A stretch of 64,000 nucleotides of DNA, taken from NCBI RefSeq assembly GCF_016583825.1, contig NZ_NRRV01000003.1:1-64000 (forward strand), written 5' to 3'. Positions 9,565 through 18,980 of the stretch are shown here, piece by piece. The translations under genes were made by a program, and so were the position numbers. This DNA comes from Thiohalocapsa halophila. Its GTDB lineage: Bacteria > Pseudomonadota > Gammaproteobacteria > Chromatiales > Chromatiaceae. The notes under the pieces are model-generated. The model saw only the letters and a list, made by a program, of their open reading frames with translations. It made no database searches and was not told where the DNA came from. How positions within the stretch are numbered: position 1 is the stretch's first letter; each line of letters starts with the position of its first letter.

Positions 9565-10629
9565 ATGCAGGGCCTCGCACCCAGCACGGCGCTTGGTCAT
9601 GGAGACGGAAAGGCCGCCAGGCTGCGCGGCGCCATGCCCTGGGCCGTGGCCGCTGCTTTGGCCGTCCATGTGCTGGTGCTGCTCGGCATCGGTTTCGAGC
9701 TGCCCGAGCCGCCGCCGTCCCCGGTGCGCACCCTGGAGCTGATGACCGTCGAGCGGCTGGCGCGCGTCGCCGCCGAGCCCCCGCCGGATGTCGTGCGCGC
9801 ACAAGTAGACCGGGCCGGCGAGACCGCGGTGCCGCTACCGGAGGTAGCCGCGGGCACGACCGCGGAGGCACCGCCGGAGGTGCCCGATCTCCCGCCGACA
9901 GCCCATGAAGAGCCTCCCGCCGCAGACACCGCGACAGCCGCTGACGCAGCAGAGCTTGCTGCCCAGCCGCAACCTCAGCAGACTCAGCCCACGGCATCCC
10001 AACGCGGGCCGCGGGCGCCGGGCGCCGACACACCGGCGGATACGGCGCCCACCCGGCAGCTGCTGGAGAACACCCCCGAGACCATGGCCGGCATCCTCTC
10101 TGGCCTCGGCGAGTCGGTGCCCCTGCCGGACCTGCAGGCCCCGGCACCCGAGCCCGCCAGCGCACCGGACGCCCGCACACCGGACGCCAGCGCCATCTTC
10201 GCCAGCCGCGGCGACGAAATCGCGGCGCTGAACGCCCGCATCAGCGCCCGCAACGCCGCCGCCGGCCGCGAGCGGCGCAAGGCCATCAGCACCAGCACCA
10301 AGGAGTACCGCTATGCGTCTTACATGGAGGCCTGGCGGCGCAAAGTGGAGCGCATCGGCAATCTGAACTACCCGCAGGAGGCAAAAGAAAAGGCCCTATT
10401 CGGCAGCCTGATCCTGCATGTGGCGGTGCGCGCCGACGGCAGCCTGGAGGGGGTGCGCGTGGTGCGCTCCTCGGGGCACAGGGTGCTGGACGACGCGGCC
10501 GTTAACATCGTCCGCCTCGCGGCGCCCTTCGCGCCCTTCCCGGACGACATCGAGGCCGAGACAGACGTGCTGGACATCACGCGCGTCTGGCAATTCCAGC
10601 GCAATCATCGGCTCGGCTGGAACGATTGA
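9565..10629 (+). CDS. tonB: TonB-family energy transducer
   Basis: This 354-aa protein has one N-terminal membrane segment (about residues 27-45, WAVAAALAVHVLVLLGIGF), a long Pro/Ala/Thr/Glu-rich periplasmic spacer and a C-terminal TonB domain (YPQEAKEKALFGSLILHVAV, then RSSGHRVLDDAAVNIVRLAAPFAPF). TonB proteins transmit proton-motive force to outer-membrane receptors. Its place between gshB/apbE and yqgE matches Pseudomonas tonB3, which is needed for twitching motility there; this role here is inference. No exbB/exbD lies beside it, although tolQR are in the window. Confidence 0.88.
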   Translation: MQGLAPSTALGHGDGKAARLRGAMPWAVAAALAVHVLVLLGIGFELPEPPPSPVRTLELMTVERLARVAAEPPPDVVRAQVDRAGETAVPLPEVAAGTTAEAPPEVPDLPPTAHEEPPAADTATAADAAELAAQPQPQQTQPTASQRGPRAPGADTPADTAPTRQLLENTPETMAGILSGLGESVPLPDLQAPAPEPASAPDARTPDASAIFASRGDEIAALNARISARNAAAGRERRKAISTSTKEYRYASYMEAWRRKVERIGNLNYPQEAKEKALFGSLILHVAVRADGSLEGVRVVRSSGHRVLDDAAVNIVRLAAPFAPFPDDIEAETDVLDITRVWQFQRNHRLGWND

Positions 10630-10684
10630 CCCCACGCCGCCGCGCGCGCTTGCCAGCGAGCGGGCACCCCAGGATACTAGGACC

Positions 10685-11248
10685 ATGAGCTTTGCCACTT
10701 CACTGACCAACCATTTCCTGATCGCGATGCCGGGCCTGAACGACCCGAACTTCTCGCGAACGGTCACCTATGTCTGCGAGCACACCGAGCAGGGGGCCAT
10801 GGGCATCATCATCAACCGCCCCATGGACATCAAGCTCGGCGAAGTGCTGGAGCAGCTGGATATCGCCCCCAGCGTCGCCGGCGTCAGCGACGCCCAGGTC
10901 TTCCTCGGCGGGCCGGTGCAGACGGACCGGGGCTTCGTCATCCACCCCGGCCCGGCGGAGTACGACTCCACGCTGACGGTCACGCCGGATCTGCGCGTCA
11001 CCACATCCAAAGACGTCCTGGAAGCCATCGCCGACGGTCAAGGGCCGGCGCAGTGCCTGGTAGCACTGGGCTATGCCGGCTGGGGCGGTGGTCAGCTTGA
11101 GGAGGAGCTCAGCGCCAACGCCTGGCTGAGCGGGCCGGCGAACGCCCAAATCCTGTTCTCGCGGCCCCCAGGAGAGCGCTGGCTTGCCGCCGCGCAGCTC
11201 CTCGGCATCGACATGAACCTACTGAGCGGCGAGGCGGGGCATGCTTGA
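10685..11248 (+). CDS. yqgE: YqgE/AlgH family protein
   Basis: The 187-aa product matches the UPF0301/YqgE (AlgH) family: FLIAMPGLNDPNFSRTVTYV at the N-terminus, GAMGIIINRPMDI, FLGGPVQTDRGFVIH, and ALGYAGWGGGQLEEEL. Biochemical function of the family is not established. The start is the ATG at 10685; the longer open frame upstream lies inside tonB. A heptamer array begins two bases after its stop codon. Confidence 0.93.
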   Translation: MSFATSLTNHFLIAMPGLNDPNFSRTVTYVCEHTEQGAMGIIINRPMDIKLGEVLEQLDIAPSVAGVSDAQVFLGGPVQTDRGFVIHPGPAEYDSTLTVTPDLRVTTSKDVLEAIADGQGPAQCLVALGYAGWGGGQLEEELSANAWLSGPANAQILFSRPPGERWLAAAQLLGIDMNLLSGEAGHA

Positions 11249-11250
11249 GG

Positions 11251-11285
11251 CAGGGTCGAGGGTCGAGGGACTAGGGGCTAGGCGG
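11251..11285. repeat. Heptamer array between yqgE and ruvX
   Basis: Five consecutive 7-bp units follow the yqgE stop by two bases: CAGGGTC, GAGGGTC, GAGGGAC, TAGGGGC, TAGGCGG. The units share a 7-nt period and an A-G-G core. It is one of at least seven such arrays in the window. Confidence 0.75.
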
Positions 11286-11337
11286 TTGCGCCGCAGCACC
11301 GGCCGGAGCGCCTAGAGCCGCCCCGGGGCGGGATGCG

Positions 11338-11796
11338 TTGGGCACGCTGCTCGGCTTCGACTTCGGCACCCGCAAGATCGGCGTCGCCGTGGGCCAGACG
11401 GTCACCGGCACCGCCAGCCCGCTGACGACGCTGCGCCACCGCGGCAGCAAGCCCGATTGGACCGCCATCGAGGCTTTGATCCGCGAATGGCGCCCGGAGG
11501 CCGCGGTGCTGGGCCTGCCGTTCAACATGGACGACACCGAAGAAGAGACCCTGGCGGAACCGGTGCGCCGCTTCGCCCGCCAGCTGACGGGGCGCTTCGC
11601 CATGCCGGTGCACCTGGTGGACGAGCGCCTCACCACCATCGCCGCCGAGCGCGCCCTCGGCAGTGAAGGGCGCTTCCCGGGGCCCAATGCCGGCCGCGGC
11701 AAACGCCGGCAGCACGGCAGCCGGGACAGGGACGCACTCGACGCCTACGCCGCCAAGCTCATCCTGGAAACCTGGCTCACCGACACGCGCCCATGA
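11338..11796 (+). CDS. ruvX: RuvX/YqgF putative pre-16S rRNA nuclease
   Basis: The 152-aa RNase H-like protein has the expected [24 protein letters not shown] and [11 protein letters not shown] motifs and a C-terminal [14 protein letters not shown] with the last acidic residue. The family processes the 5' end of 16S rRNA. The only usable start in frame near the homologous region is TTG 11338; an ATG at 11333 is in another frame and there is a stop in frame at 11272. It overlaps pyrR by four bases. Confidence 0.92.
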   Translation: MGTLLGFDFGTRKIGVAVGQTVTGTASPLTTLRHRGSKPDWTAIEALIREWRPEAAVLGLPFNMDDTEEETLAEPVRRFARQLTGRFAMPVHLVDERLTTIAAERALGSEGRFPGPNAGRGKRRQHGSRDRDALDAYAAKLILETWLTDTRP

Positions 11797-12389
11797 CCGC
11801 CACCGATTCTCCGGACACTCCCAGTCCCGGCCCCGCCACCAGCCTGTATCGGGACACGGCCGCCGTGGAGGCCGCCATCACCGACATGGCGCAGGCGCTG
11901 GATACCCTGCTCTCGGCGCGCGGCGCTCACGCGCCGCTGATGATCGGCATCCACACCGGCGGGGTCTGGGTGGCCGAGCGCCTGCACGCTCTGCTCGGGC
12001 TCACCGAGCCGCTGGGGCATCTGGATATCTCCTTCTACCGCGACGACTTCACCCGCATCGGCATGCACCCACGGGTGCGCCCGTCGCATCTGCCGGTGGC
12101 CGTGGACGACCGTCACATCGTGCTGGTGGACGACGTGCTCCAGTCCGGGCGCACCATCCGCGCGGCGCTGAACGTGCTCTTCGATTATGGTCGCCCGGCC
12201 TCGGTGCTGCTGGCGGTGCTCGCGGAGCGCAGCGGCCGCGAGCTGCCAGTCGAGCCCAATGTCGTGGGCCTACACGCGGATCTCGCGCCGGGGGAGCACC
12301 TGAAGCTCGCCGGTCCCGACCCACTGACGCTCTACCGCGGCAGCCCGCCACCGGGGGGCCGCAGCGTTGCGGAGGATGCCGCGCCGTGA
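11793..12389 (+). CDS. pyrR: PyrR bifunctional regulator/uracil phosphoribosyltransferase
   Basis: The 198-aa PRTase-fold protein has the PRPP loop [17 protein letters not shown] and upstream [14 protein letters not shown]. It is a little longer than usual (about 170-180) at both ends. PyrR family members bind UMP or RNA or act as uracil phosphoribosyltransferase. The gene overlaps ruvX (ATGA at 11793) and pyrB (GTGA at 12386), as in the Pseudomonas pyrR-pyrB-pyrC' operon. I saw no obvious attenuator. Confidence 0.92.
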   Translation: MTATDSPDTPSPGPATSLYRDTAAVEAAITDMAQALDTLLSARGAHAPLMIGIHTGGVWVAERLHALLGLTEPLGHLDISFYRDDFTRIGMHPRVRPSHLPVAVDDRHIVLVDDVLQSGRTIRAALNVLFDYGRPASVLLAVLAERSGRELPVEPNVVGLHADLAPGEHLKLAGPDPLTLYRGSPPPGGRSVAEDAAP

Positions 12390-13426
12390 TCGCTCCGACC
12401 CCCACGCAGCAGGAGCAGGCCGCGGCGCTGCAATTGGACGCGCAGGGCAACCTCAAGCATTTCCTCACCCTGGACGGGCTGGAGCGCTCCCTGCTGACGG
12501 ACATCCTGGACCGCGCCGAGGGCTTTCTCGGCGTCGCCCGGCAGGCGGTCAAGAAGGTGCCGCTGTGCCGCGGCAAGATCATCGCCAATCTCTTTTTCGA
12601 GACCAGCACCCGTACCCGCACCACCTTCGAGCTCGCGGCCAAGCGCCTGTCCGCGGACGTGCTGAACCTCAACATCAGCACCTCGGCCACCGCCAAGGGC
12701 GAGACCCTGCTGGACACCCTGCGCAACCTGGAGGCGATGCACGTGGACATGTTCGTCGTGCGCCATGCCGACAGCGGGGCCGCGCACTTCATCGCGACCC
12801 ATGCGGCAGCGCCGGTGGCCGTGATCAACGCCGGAGACGGCTGCTATTCGCACCCCACCCAGGCCATGCTCGACATGTTCACCATCCGCGCCCACAAGGG
12901 CGGCTTCGAGGGGCTGACGGTGGCCATCATCGGCGACGTGCTGCACTCGCGGGTGGCGCGCTCGCAGATCACGGCGCTCAACACCCTGGGCGTCGCCGAG
13001 GTCCGCGCCATCGGCCCGAGTACCCTGGTGCCGGCGCGCTCGGAGGAGGCGCTCGGCGTGCGTGTCTTCCACGACCTGCGCGCCGGCCTGCGCGGCGTGG
13101 ACGTCATCATCCTGCTGCGCCTCCAGCACGAGCGCATGGACGGCGGCTTCCTGCCGAGCGAGCACGAGTACTTTCATCTGTTCGGGCTCACCGACAAGCG
13201 CCTGGGCCTGGCGGCGCCCGATGCCATCGTCATGCATCCGGGGCCCATCAACCGCGGCGTGGAGATGGACTCCAGCGTCGCCGACGGCGAGCGCTCGGTG
13301 ATCCTGGAGCAGGTGAGCAACGGCCTCGCCGTGCGCATGGCGGTGATGTCCATGTGCATCGGCACCCAGAACCTGTGGCTGCACGCCGCCGGGCAGCAGC
13401 CGCCGGCGGAGGTCGGCGATGTCTGA
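12386..13426 (+). CDS. pyrB: Aspartate carbamoyltransferase catalytic subunit
   Basis: PyrB (346 aa) makes carbamoyl-aspartate in pyrimidine synthesis. The carbamoyl-phosphate motif [18 protein letters not shown], the [16 protein letters not shown] segment and [11 protein letters not shown] are intact. GTG 12386 overlaps the pyrR TGA. An N-terminal extension of about 35 residues before the first conserved segment resembles the Pseudomonas class A enzyme, which forms a dodecamer with the inactive PyrC'-type protein. The gene overlaps that partner by 8 bases. Confidence 0.95.
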   Translation: MIAPTPTQQEQAAALQLDAQGNLKHFLTLDGLERSLLTDILDRAEGFLGVARQAVKKVPLCRGKIIANLFFETSTRTRTTFELAAKRLSADVLNLNISTSATAKGETLLDTLRNLEAMHVDMFVVRHADSGAAHFIATHAAAPVAVINAGDGCYSHPTQAMLDMFTIRAHKGGFEGLTVAIIGDVLHSRVARSQITALNTLGVAEVRAIGPSTLVPARSEEALGVRVFHDLRAGLRGVDVIILLRLQHERMDGGFLPSEHEYFHLFGLTDKRLGLAAPDAIVMHPGPINRGVEMDSSVADGERSVILEQVSNGLAVRMAVMSMCIGTQNLWLHAAGQQPPAEVGDV

Positions 13427-14717
13427 CACGTCCGCCGCCGCCCATCCCATCAGCATTCGCGGAGGGCGGATCATCGACCCCGCCGCCGACATCGACGCCG
13501 TCATGGACCTGCACCTGGCGGGCGGCGCCATTGCCGGCCTGGGCGAGGCCCCGGCGGGCTTCGATGCGCAGCAGGTCATCGACGCCACCGGGCTCGTGGT
13601 CTGCCCCGGCCTGGTGGACGTGAGCGCCCGGCTGCGCCAACCCGGGCAGGAGCACAAGGCCACCGTCGCCAGCGAGACCCGCGCCGCCGCCGCCGCCGGC
13701 ATCACCACCCTGTGCTGCCCGCCGGACACCCTGCCGCCGGTGGACACGCCGGCGGTGGCCCAGCTGATCCGCCAGCTCGCCGAAGAGCGCGGCCACGCCC
13801 GGGTGCTGCCGGCGGGGGCGCTCACCCGCGGGCTGGACGGTGAGCACATCAGCGAGATGGCGGCGCTCAAGCTCGCGGGCTGCCCGGTCATGAGCAACGC
13901 CGACCGCCCGGTGCGCAACACCCGGGTACTGCGCCGGGCGCTGGAGTACGCCAGCACCTACGGCCTCGGCACCTTCCTACACCCGGCGGACGCCTATTTG
14001 AGCGAAGGCGGCATGGTGCACGAGGGCCTGGTGGCCACCCAGCTGGGCTTGCCCGGCATTCCGGAGGCGGCGGAGGTGCTCGGCGTCGCCCGCGACCTGG
14101 CGCTGGCGGAGCAGACCGGCGCTCGGGTGCACTTCCGCGGCCTCTCCACGGCCAGGGCCACGGCCATGCTGGCGGAGGCCCGCAGCCGCGGCCTGCCAGT
14201 GAGCGCGGACGTCGCCGCCCACCAGCTCTGGCTCACCGAAGACGCCGTGGCCGGCTTCAACGCCGACGCGCACCTTATCCCGCCGCTTCGCACCGCCGCC
14301 GACCGAGACGCCCTGCGGGCAGCAGTGGCCGCCGGCGAGATCACCGCCATCTGCTCCGATCACCAGCCCCACGAGCCGGACGCCAAGCTGAGCCCGTTTC
14401 CGCAGACCGAGCCCGGCATGTCCGCGCTGGAGACCCTGCTGCCGCTGGTGCTCGGCCTAGTGCGCGACGAGGTGCTGGACCTGTGCGACGCTATCGCCTG
14501 CGTCACCGCCAACCCGGCGGCCATCCTCGACCGACCGCTGGGCCGTCTACAGCCGGGCGCCGTGGCCGATGTCTGCGTCTTCGACCCACACGCCCGCTGG
14601 GTGGTGGGCGAGGACACCCTGGTGAGCCGCGGCAAAAACACCCCGCTGCGCGGTATCGAGCTGACCGGCCGGGTGCGCTGGACCCTGCTCGCCGGCCGGG
14701 TGGTACACGAAGGCTGA
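13419..14717 (+). CDS. pyrC': Dihydroorotase-like PyrC', probably non-catalytic
   Basis: The 432-aa product has the amidohydrolase fold of dihydroorotase. The metal-binding D-x-H-x-H near the N-terminus is replaced: [12 protein letters not shown] has Ser and Arg where the two His should be. The later Asp segment ([12 protein letters not shown]) and the segment [20 protein letters not shown] are retained. Such proteins (PyrC' or PyrX) are known in Pseudomonas as structural partners of ATCase rather than enzymes. Adjacency and overlap with pyrB support that role. A catalytic pyrC must be elsewhere. Confidence 0.92.
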   Translation: MSDTSAAAHPISIRGGRIIDPAADIDAVMDLHLAGGAIAGLGEAPAGFDAQQVIDATGLVVCPGLVDVSARLRQPGQEHKATVASETRAAAAAGITTLCCPPDTLPPVDTPAVAQLIRQLAEERGHARVLPAGALTRGLDGEHISEMAALKLAGCPVMSNADRPVRNTRVLRRALEYASTYGLGTFLHPADAYLSEGGMVHEGLVATQLGLPGIPEAAEVLGVARDLALAEQTGARVHFRGLSTARATAMLAEARSRGLPVSADVAAHQLWLTEDAVAGFNADAHLIPPLRTAADRDALRAAVAAGEITAICSDHQPHEPDAKLSPFPQTEPGMSALETLLPLVLGLVRDEVLDLCDAIACVTANPAAILDRPLGRLQPGAVADVCVFDPHARWVVGEDTLVSRGKNTPLRGIELTGRVRWTLLAGRVVHEG

Positions 14718-15394
14718 GGGCCGGGCGTCAGGCCCTGCCACCCGAATCGCGGGCCTGCCTGCGCTGTGGCATTACGCTGCAACGCGACACTTGCTACTGC
14801 CGGCTCCGGCGCAAGCCGGGGGAGCACGGGGCTACCGGCCGGGCCGACCCCCAGCCGAGCCCGACGCAAGCGGCTGGCTCCGGGCACCCAAGACCCATGT
14901 TGCGGACGCGTCGGGCCTCCTGTCGTCGGCACCGACCTACGTGCCCCCCGTAGGTCGGCGCTGAGCGGCAGCGAAGCCCGGCCTCCTGCACTGAGCCCGC
15001 GGCGCGCGGGCACTGCCCGCAAAAAAAACCTCCCCGGCGGTCGCAAACCTGCTATTGTCCGCCGTGAGGATAAGCCGCGGCGGCCCCAAGCTGCCCGGCG
15101 TAAGGCATCTGCCAGTTTCGACGAGACCGCCCGGCCGGTTGCCGGCACCCGACCCCGAACAGGGTCAGGCCGCCATCGCAACCCAGCCCGCATACTCCCC
15201 CCGAGATCCGTAGCTCCCTGTCTCCTCGCGCCGCCACCAGCACCCCGCGTCACTACCCGAGCGGGGCGTCGGCAGCGGTCCGCGCCTGCGCTGGTGCGCG
15301 CGTTCGTTCGGCCCTTGAACGGCCGGGCCACGAGCACGCGCCAACGCAGTTGCGGCAACGTCACCCCAAGCATCACTTTCCGCGAGACACTTCC
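14718..15394. other. Intergenic region with hairpins; possible long leader of the RRM gene
   Basis: I find no supported gene. The region contains a perfect 10-bp hairpin (CCGACCTACG at 14932-14941 with CGTAGGTCGG at 14949-14958), a G/C-rich hairpin near 15007-15021 followed by eight A, and no clear promoter. A long 5' leader is plausible because small RRM proteins of this type are often cold regulated; that is inference. Confidence 0.35.
14932..14958. repeat. Perfect 10-bp palindromic hairpin
   Basis: CCGACCTACG pairs perfectly with CGTAGGTCGG over a 7-nt C-rich loop. It lies downstream of pyrC' without a U tract, so it is more like an intergenic palindromic element than a classical terminator. 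Only one copy was seen in the window. Confidence 0.5.
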
Positions 15395-15682
15395 ATGAAC
15401 ATCTACGTTGGCAACCTCCCCTACAGCGTCACCGACAGCGATCTGCGTGAGACCTTCACCCAGTACGGCAGCGTTGACCAGGTCAACCTGATCACCGACA
15501 AATTCAGCGGTGAATCCAAGGGCTTCGGCTTCGTCGAGATGGGCAACAACGCCGAGGCGGACGCCGCCATCAAGGCGCTGAACGGCACCGACTATCAGGG
15601 CCGCAATATCACCGTCAACCAGGCCAAGCCGAAGAGCGACCGCCCGCGCGGCGGCGGTGGCGGCGGCGGGCGCCGCTGGTGA
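15395..15682 (+). CDS. Small RRM-domain RNA-binding protein
   Basis: This 95-aa protein is one RNA recognition motif followed by a glycine-rich tail ending GGGGGGGRRW. RNP2 (IYVGNL, residues 3-8) and RNP1 (KGFGFVEM) are intact, with aromatic residues at the RNA-contacting positions. Bacterial proteins of this size (Rbp-like) bind RNA and are often cold induced. ATG 15395 begins directly before the RNP2 strand. The stop codon is the first three bases of a heptamer array, and a strong terminator follows about 150 nt later. Confidence 0.93.
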   Translation: MNIYVGNLPYSVTDSDLRETFTQYGSVDQVNLITDKFSGESKGFGFVEMGNNAEADAAIKALNGTDYQGRNITVNQAKPKSDRPRGGGGGGGRRW

Positions 15683-15728
15683 GCCCTGAGCCCCTGAGCC
15701 TAGAGCCCCAGAGCCCAGAGCCCGAGAC
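15680..15728. repeat. Heptamer array starting at the RRM stop codon
   Basis: Seven consecutive 7-bp units: TGAGCCC, TGAGCCC, CTGAGCC, TAGAGCC, CCAGAGC, CCAGAGC, CCGAGAC. The first unit contains the TGA that terminates the RRM gene. Confidence 0.8.
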
Positions 15729-15833
15729 ACCCTTGAGCAGACAGCACGGACAGCATCGGTGAGACCGCCGCGGGACTGATCCCGGTTACAGGCTCCCTGC
15801 TTCTCACGGCCTCGGGCCCTTGGATGGGCAATC

Positions 15834-15885
15834 AGCCCGGCCCCGGCAACCGACATCGCGTCGGCGCCCGGGGCCGGGCTTTTTT
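15834..15885 (+). terminator. Strong Rho-independent terminator of the RRM transcript
   Basis: A 13-bp perfect stem (15834-15846 with 15868-15880) encloses an inner CCGAC/GTCGG helix and is followed by six T (15880-15885). Confidence 0.9.
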
Positions 15886-16232
15886 CGTGCCTGACGCACC
15901 CTCGCGAGCCTTCCAGCGCTGGTCCAGCGGGCTTGATGTTAACCGCGAGCGGCGCACGAGTGATTGCGACGGCCACCCAGGATCGCTCGGGCATCGACTC
16001 GCGGCGCTCCGGCGCGGAATTCCCGGACGGACCCTGAAAACTCGCCGTCTTTGGCCCGACTGGCGGGCGAAGTGCTCTCTCGGGTCGTCGCGGCAAGGAT
16101 GCCGCTCCCACGGGTCCTGCTGGTTGTGGGAGCGCCATCCTTGGCGCGACTGCGGCATCGGGCGCTCACGGGTTTTCGCGGCAGGGATGCCGCTCCCAGG
16201 GACTGGGCTGCGTGCGCAGCGCCGCTCTGGCG
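15886..16232. other. Intergenic region downstream of pilU holding REP elements
   Basis: No gene is supported. The first 200 bases show nothing recognisable; the rest carries three REP-like elements (separate entry) directly after the pilU stop. Confidence 0.5.
16088..16199. repeat. Cluster of three REP-like palindromes
   Basis: Copies at 16088-16111 (plus), 16126-16149 (inverted) and 16176-16199 (plus). Each has a stem around a short AGGA or GGGA loop followed by CGCTCCCA: GCGGCA/TGCCGC, GCGCCA/TGGCGC and GCGGCA/TGCCGC. The G-to-C and C-to-G changes in the middle copy are compensatory and preserve pairing. The layout resembles the BIME pairs common in gammaproteobacteria. A fourth copy is at 20931. 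Confidence 0.85.
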
Positions 16233-17477
16233 TCAGAGCTTCAGCTTCTGGTCCTTCGATGGCGGCTCGGGCTGCTGTTGGTCGCTATCCGGTTGGGTAA
16301 TTTCCGACGGCGGCGCCTCGGTGGTGTCTTGGATGAAGGTGCTGTCTTCCTCGGGCCTGTCGTCCACCAGCGTGATCTTGTCGGCGGCCTCCGCGAGCCT
16401 GCGGGCGGGGTCCTTGGAGCCCTTCAGCTTCACCATGAGCCGCAGCTCGTTGGCGGAGTCCGCGTGCTTGAGGGCCTCCTCGTAGCTGATCTGGCCGTCC
16501 TGCAGGAGCTGGAACAGCGCCTGGTCGAAGGTGATCATGCCCAGCTCGTTGGAGTTGGCCATGACCTCCCTGAGCTTGTGCACCTCGCCCTTGCGGATCA
16601 GAGCCGCCACCAGCGGGGTGTTGAGCAGGAGCTCCACGACGGCTTGGCGCCCGCGCCCGCTCTTATGCGGCAGCAGCTGCTGCGCGACGATGGCGCGCAG
16701 GTTCAGGGACAGGTCCATAAAGAGCTGGCGCTGTGACTCGTCCGGGAAGAAATTGATGATGCGGTCCAGCGCCTGGTAGGCGTTGGTGGCGTGCAGCGTG
16801 GCGAACACCAGGTGCCCGGTCTCGGCGAACGACAGGGCGTACTCCATGGTCTCTCGGGTGCGGATCTCGCCGATGAGAATGACGTCCGGCGCCTGGCGCA
16901 GGGTGTTGCGCAGGGCGACCTCGAAGGAGGCGGTGTCCACGCCGACTTCGCGCTGGGTAATGATGCAGCCGTCGTGCTCGTGGATGTACTCGATGGGGTC
17001 TTCGATGGTGATGATGTGCCCCGTGGTCATGCGGTTGCGGTAACCGATGAGGGCCGCGAGCGACGTGGACTTACCCGTGCCCGTGCCGCCGACGAAGATG
17101 ACGATGCCGCGCGCCTGCATGCCGAGCTCGCGCAGAATGCCCGGCAGACGGAGCTCTTCGATGGTGGGAATGCGCGTCTCGATGCGCCGCAGCACCAGGC
17201 CGGCCTGATTGCGCTGCTTGAAGGCGCTGACCCGAAAGCGCCCGGCGCCGCGGGCGTTGATGGCAAACTGGCATTCGTTGGTCTCTTCGAACTCCGCGAA
17301 CTGCTTGCTCGTCATCAGCTCCTGCGCCGCCTGCATGGTCTGCTCCGCCGTGAGCGTCTCCAGGCCCACCGGCCGGATGCTGCCGTCGATCTTGATGCTG
17401 GGCGGCCGGCCTGCGGTGAGGAACAGGTCCGAGCCCCGTTCGTCGTTCATCATGTTGAGCAGATTCTTCAGGTCCAT
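16233..17477 (-). CDS. pilU: PilU, type IV pilus retraction ATPase
   Basis: PilU (414 aa) is the PilT paralogue that assists pilus retraction. Walker A (GGTGTGKS), the Asp-box region (TIEDPIEYIHEH), Walker B (VILIGEIRTRETMEYAL) and the His box (ATLHATNAYQALDRI) are intact. It lacks the PilT AIRNLIRE motif (ALIRKGEVHKLREVM instead), which separates it from PilT. The last 40 residues are an acidic Pro/Gln/Ser-rich tail. It lies 65 bases after pilT in the same direction. Confidence 0.95.
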   Translation of the reverse strand: MDLKNLLNMMNDERGSDLFLTAGRPPSIKIDGSIRPVGLETLTAEQTMQAAQELMTSKQFAEFEETNECQFAINARGAGRFRVSAFKQRNQAGLVLRRIETRIPTIEELRLPGILRELGMQARGIVIFVGGTGTGKSTSLAALIGYRNRMTTGHIITIEDPIEYIHEHDGCIITQREVGVDTASFEVALRNTLRQAPDVILIGEIRTRETMEYALSFAETGHLVFATLHATNAYQALDRIINFFPDESQRQLFMDLSLNLRAIVAQQLLPHKSGRGRQAVVELLLNTPLVAALIRKGEVHKLREVMANSNELGMITFDQALFQLLQDGQISYEEALKHADSANELRLMVKLKGSKDPARRLAEAADKITLVDDRPEEDSTFIQDTTEAPPSEITQPDSDQQQPEPPSKDQKLKL

Positions 17478-17542
17478 GGCAGCCGGACGGACGCTTGGGT
17501 GTTGGCAATGGCGGCGGCGTCAGCAGACCGATGCAGCAGGGC

Positions 17543-18580
17543 CTACAGGAAGGTCTCTTTGCTCTGCGCCTTGAGTCGGGCGTCCTTTTTGGTCACGAGG
17601 CCGCGCTTCACAAGCTCTTTCAGGTTCTGATCCAGCGTCTGCATGCCGCTGGCCTGGCCGGTCTGAATGGCGGAGTACATCTGCGCGATCTTGTCCTCGC
17701 GGATCAGGTTCCGAATGGCGGGGTTGCAGATCATGATCTCGTGGGCGGCGACACGCCCGCCGCTGATCTTCTTGAGCAAGGTCTGCGAAATCACCGAGCG
17801 CAGGGACTCCGAGAGCATGGAGCGGACCATGGTCTTTTCGGCGGCTGGGAAAACGTCGACGATGCGGTCGATGGTCTTGGCGGCGGAGCTGGTATGCAGG
17901 GTGCCGAATACCAAGTGGCCGGTCTCGGCGGCGGTGAGCGCGAGCCGGATGGTCTCCAGGTCGCGCATCTCGCCCACCAGGATGATGTCCGGGTCCTGAC
18001 GCAGCGCCGAGCGCAGCGCCTCGCTGAAGCCGAGGGTGTCCCGGTGCACCTCGCGCTGGTTGACCAGGCACTTCTTGCTGGTATGCACGAACTCGATGGG
18101 GTCCTCGATGGTGAGGATGTGCGAGTAGTGGTTGTCGTTCATGTAGTCCATCATCGCCGCCAGCGTGGTGGACTTGCCGGAGCCGGTGGGGCCCGTCACC
18201 AGCACGAGGCCGCGCGGCACATCCACGATGTCCCTGAAGATCTGCGGCGCGTCCAGCTCCTCCAGCGTCAGCACCTTGGACGGAATGGTGCGAAACACCG
18301 ACGCGGCGCCGCGCTTTTGGTTGTAGGCGTTCACGCGAAAGCGCGCGACGCCGGGGATCTCGAACGAGAAGTCCGTCTCCAGGAACTCCTCGTAATCCTT
18401 GCGCTGCTTGTCGTTCATGATGTCGTAGATCAGCGCATGCACCGTGCGATGCTCCAGCGGCGGCACGTTGATACGGCGCATGTCGCCGTCGACGCGGATC
18501 ATCGGCGGCAGGCCGGCGGACAGATGCAGGTCCGAGGCCTTGTTCTTGACACTGAAGGCGAGCAGTTCGGCGATGTCCAC
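17543..18580 (-). CDS. pilT: PilT, type IV pilus retraction ATPase
   Basis: PilT (345 aa) hexamers depolymerise the type IV pilus. Walker A (GPTGSGKS), Walker B (DIILVGEMRDLETIRLAL), the His box (GTLHTSSAAKTIDRI) and the diagnostic AIRNLIRE motif are present. I placed the start at GTG 18580 (VDIAELLAFSVKNKASDLHL) preceded by GGGGGT; this gives exactly the usual length. The frame is open upstream to 19090 but those residues are unlike the family. Confidence 0.95.
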   Translation of the reverse strand: MDIAELLAFSVKNKASDLHLSAGLPPMIRVDGDMRRINVPPLEHRTVHALIYDIMNDKQRKDYEEFLETDFSFEIPGVARFRVNAYNQKRGAASVFRTIPSKVLTLEELDAPQIFRDIVDVPRGLVLVTGPTGSGKSTTLAAMMDYMNDNHYSHILTIEDPIEFVHTSKKCLVNQREVHRDTLGFSEALRSALRQDPDIILVGEMRDLETIRLALTAAETGHLVFGTLHTSSAAKTIDRIVDVFPAAEKTMVRSMLSESLRSVISQTLLKKISGGRVAAHEIMICNPAIRNLIREDKIAQMYSAIQTGQASGMQTLDQNLKELVKRGLVTKKDARLKAQSKETFL

Positions 18581-18980
18581 AGCGACCCCCGGTTGGCATC
18601 GGGCAGATCGACCGTCGCCGCGTGAGGCTTCCCCCGCGGACGGCCAAAACTCAAGCTTAGCGCGAAGCCGCCGCGTCCATCCAAGAACGCACCAGGTCAT
18701 TCCCGACCCATTACCACACAGAGTGTGTGAGCTTGTGGGAAGATGCGCCGCTGACAATGCGCCGCCAGCACCGGCCTGCTCCGTCCCCATCGGAGTGCGG
18801 TCCATATTGGGCTGCGCCGGCACCGGCCCCCGCGGCCGAGCCGGCGGCCCGCCTGACGACAGCGCGGCGGCTGCGCTTGCAGGGCCCGGGCGGCCCAGCG
18901 CTCGGCCGCTGCGGCCCGCAGCCGGCGAGCGTGCGCCAACCACTGCGCCGTCCATGTCCACAGCCAGGAGGTACCCTCTC
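18581..18980. other. Intergenic region between pilT and the autotransporter pseudogene
   Basis: No gene is supported; long open frames here read Arg/Pro-rich sequence. A short CACAC-AGA-GTGTG hairpin is near 18716-18728. AGGAGGT at 18966-18972 is the ribosome binding site of the downstream pseudogene. Confidence 0.4.

Noticed and set aside
11333..11335. ATG as start of ruvX
   Set aside because: It is in a different frame from the RNase H-like protein; TTG 11338 is the only usable start in frame.
14754..14830. Cys-rich reading CLRCGITLQRDTCYC after pyrC', like a small zinc ribbon
   Set aside because: No start codon or ribosome site of its own, and the surrounding frame becomes Pro/Arg-rich; chance reading in high-GC DNA is more likely.
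15007..15028. GC hairpin next to a run of eight A as a terminator
   Set aside because: On the plus strand it is followed by A, and on the minus strand the T run comes before the hairpin, so the polarity is wrong for both.
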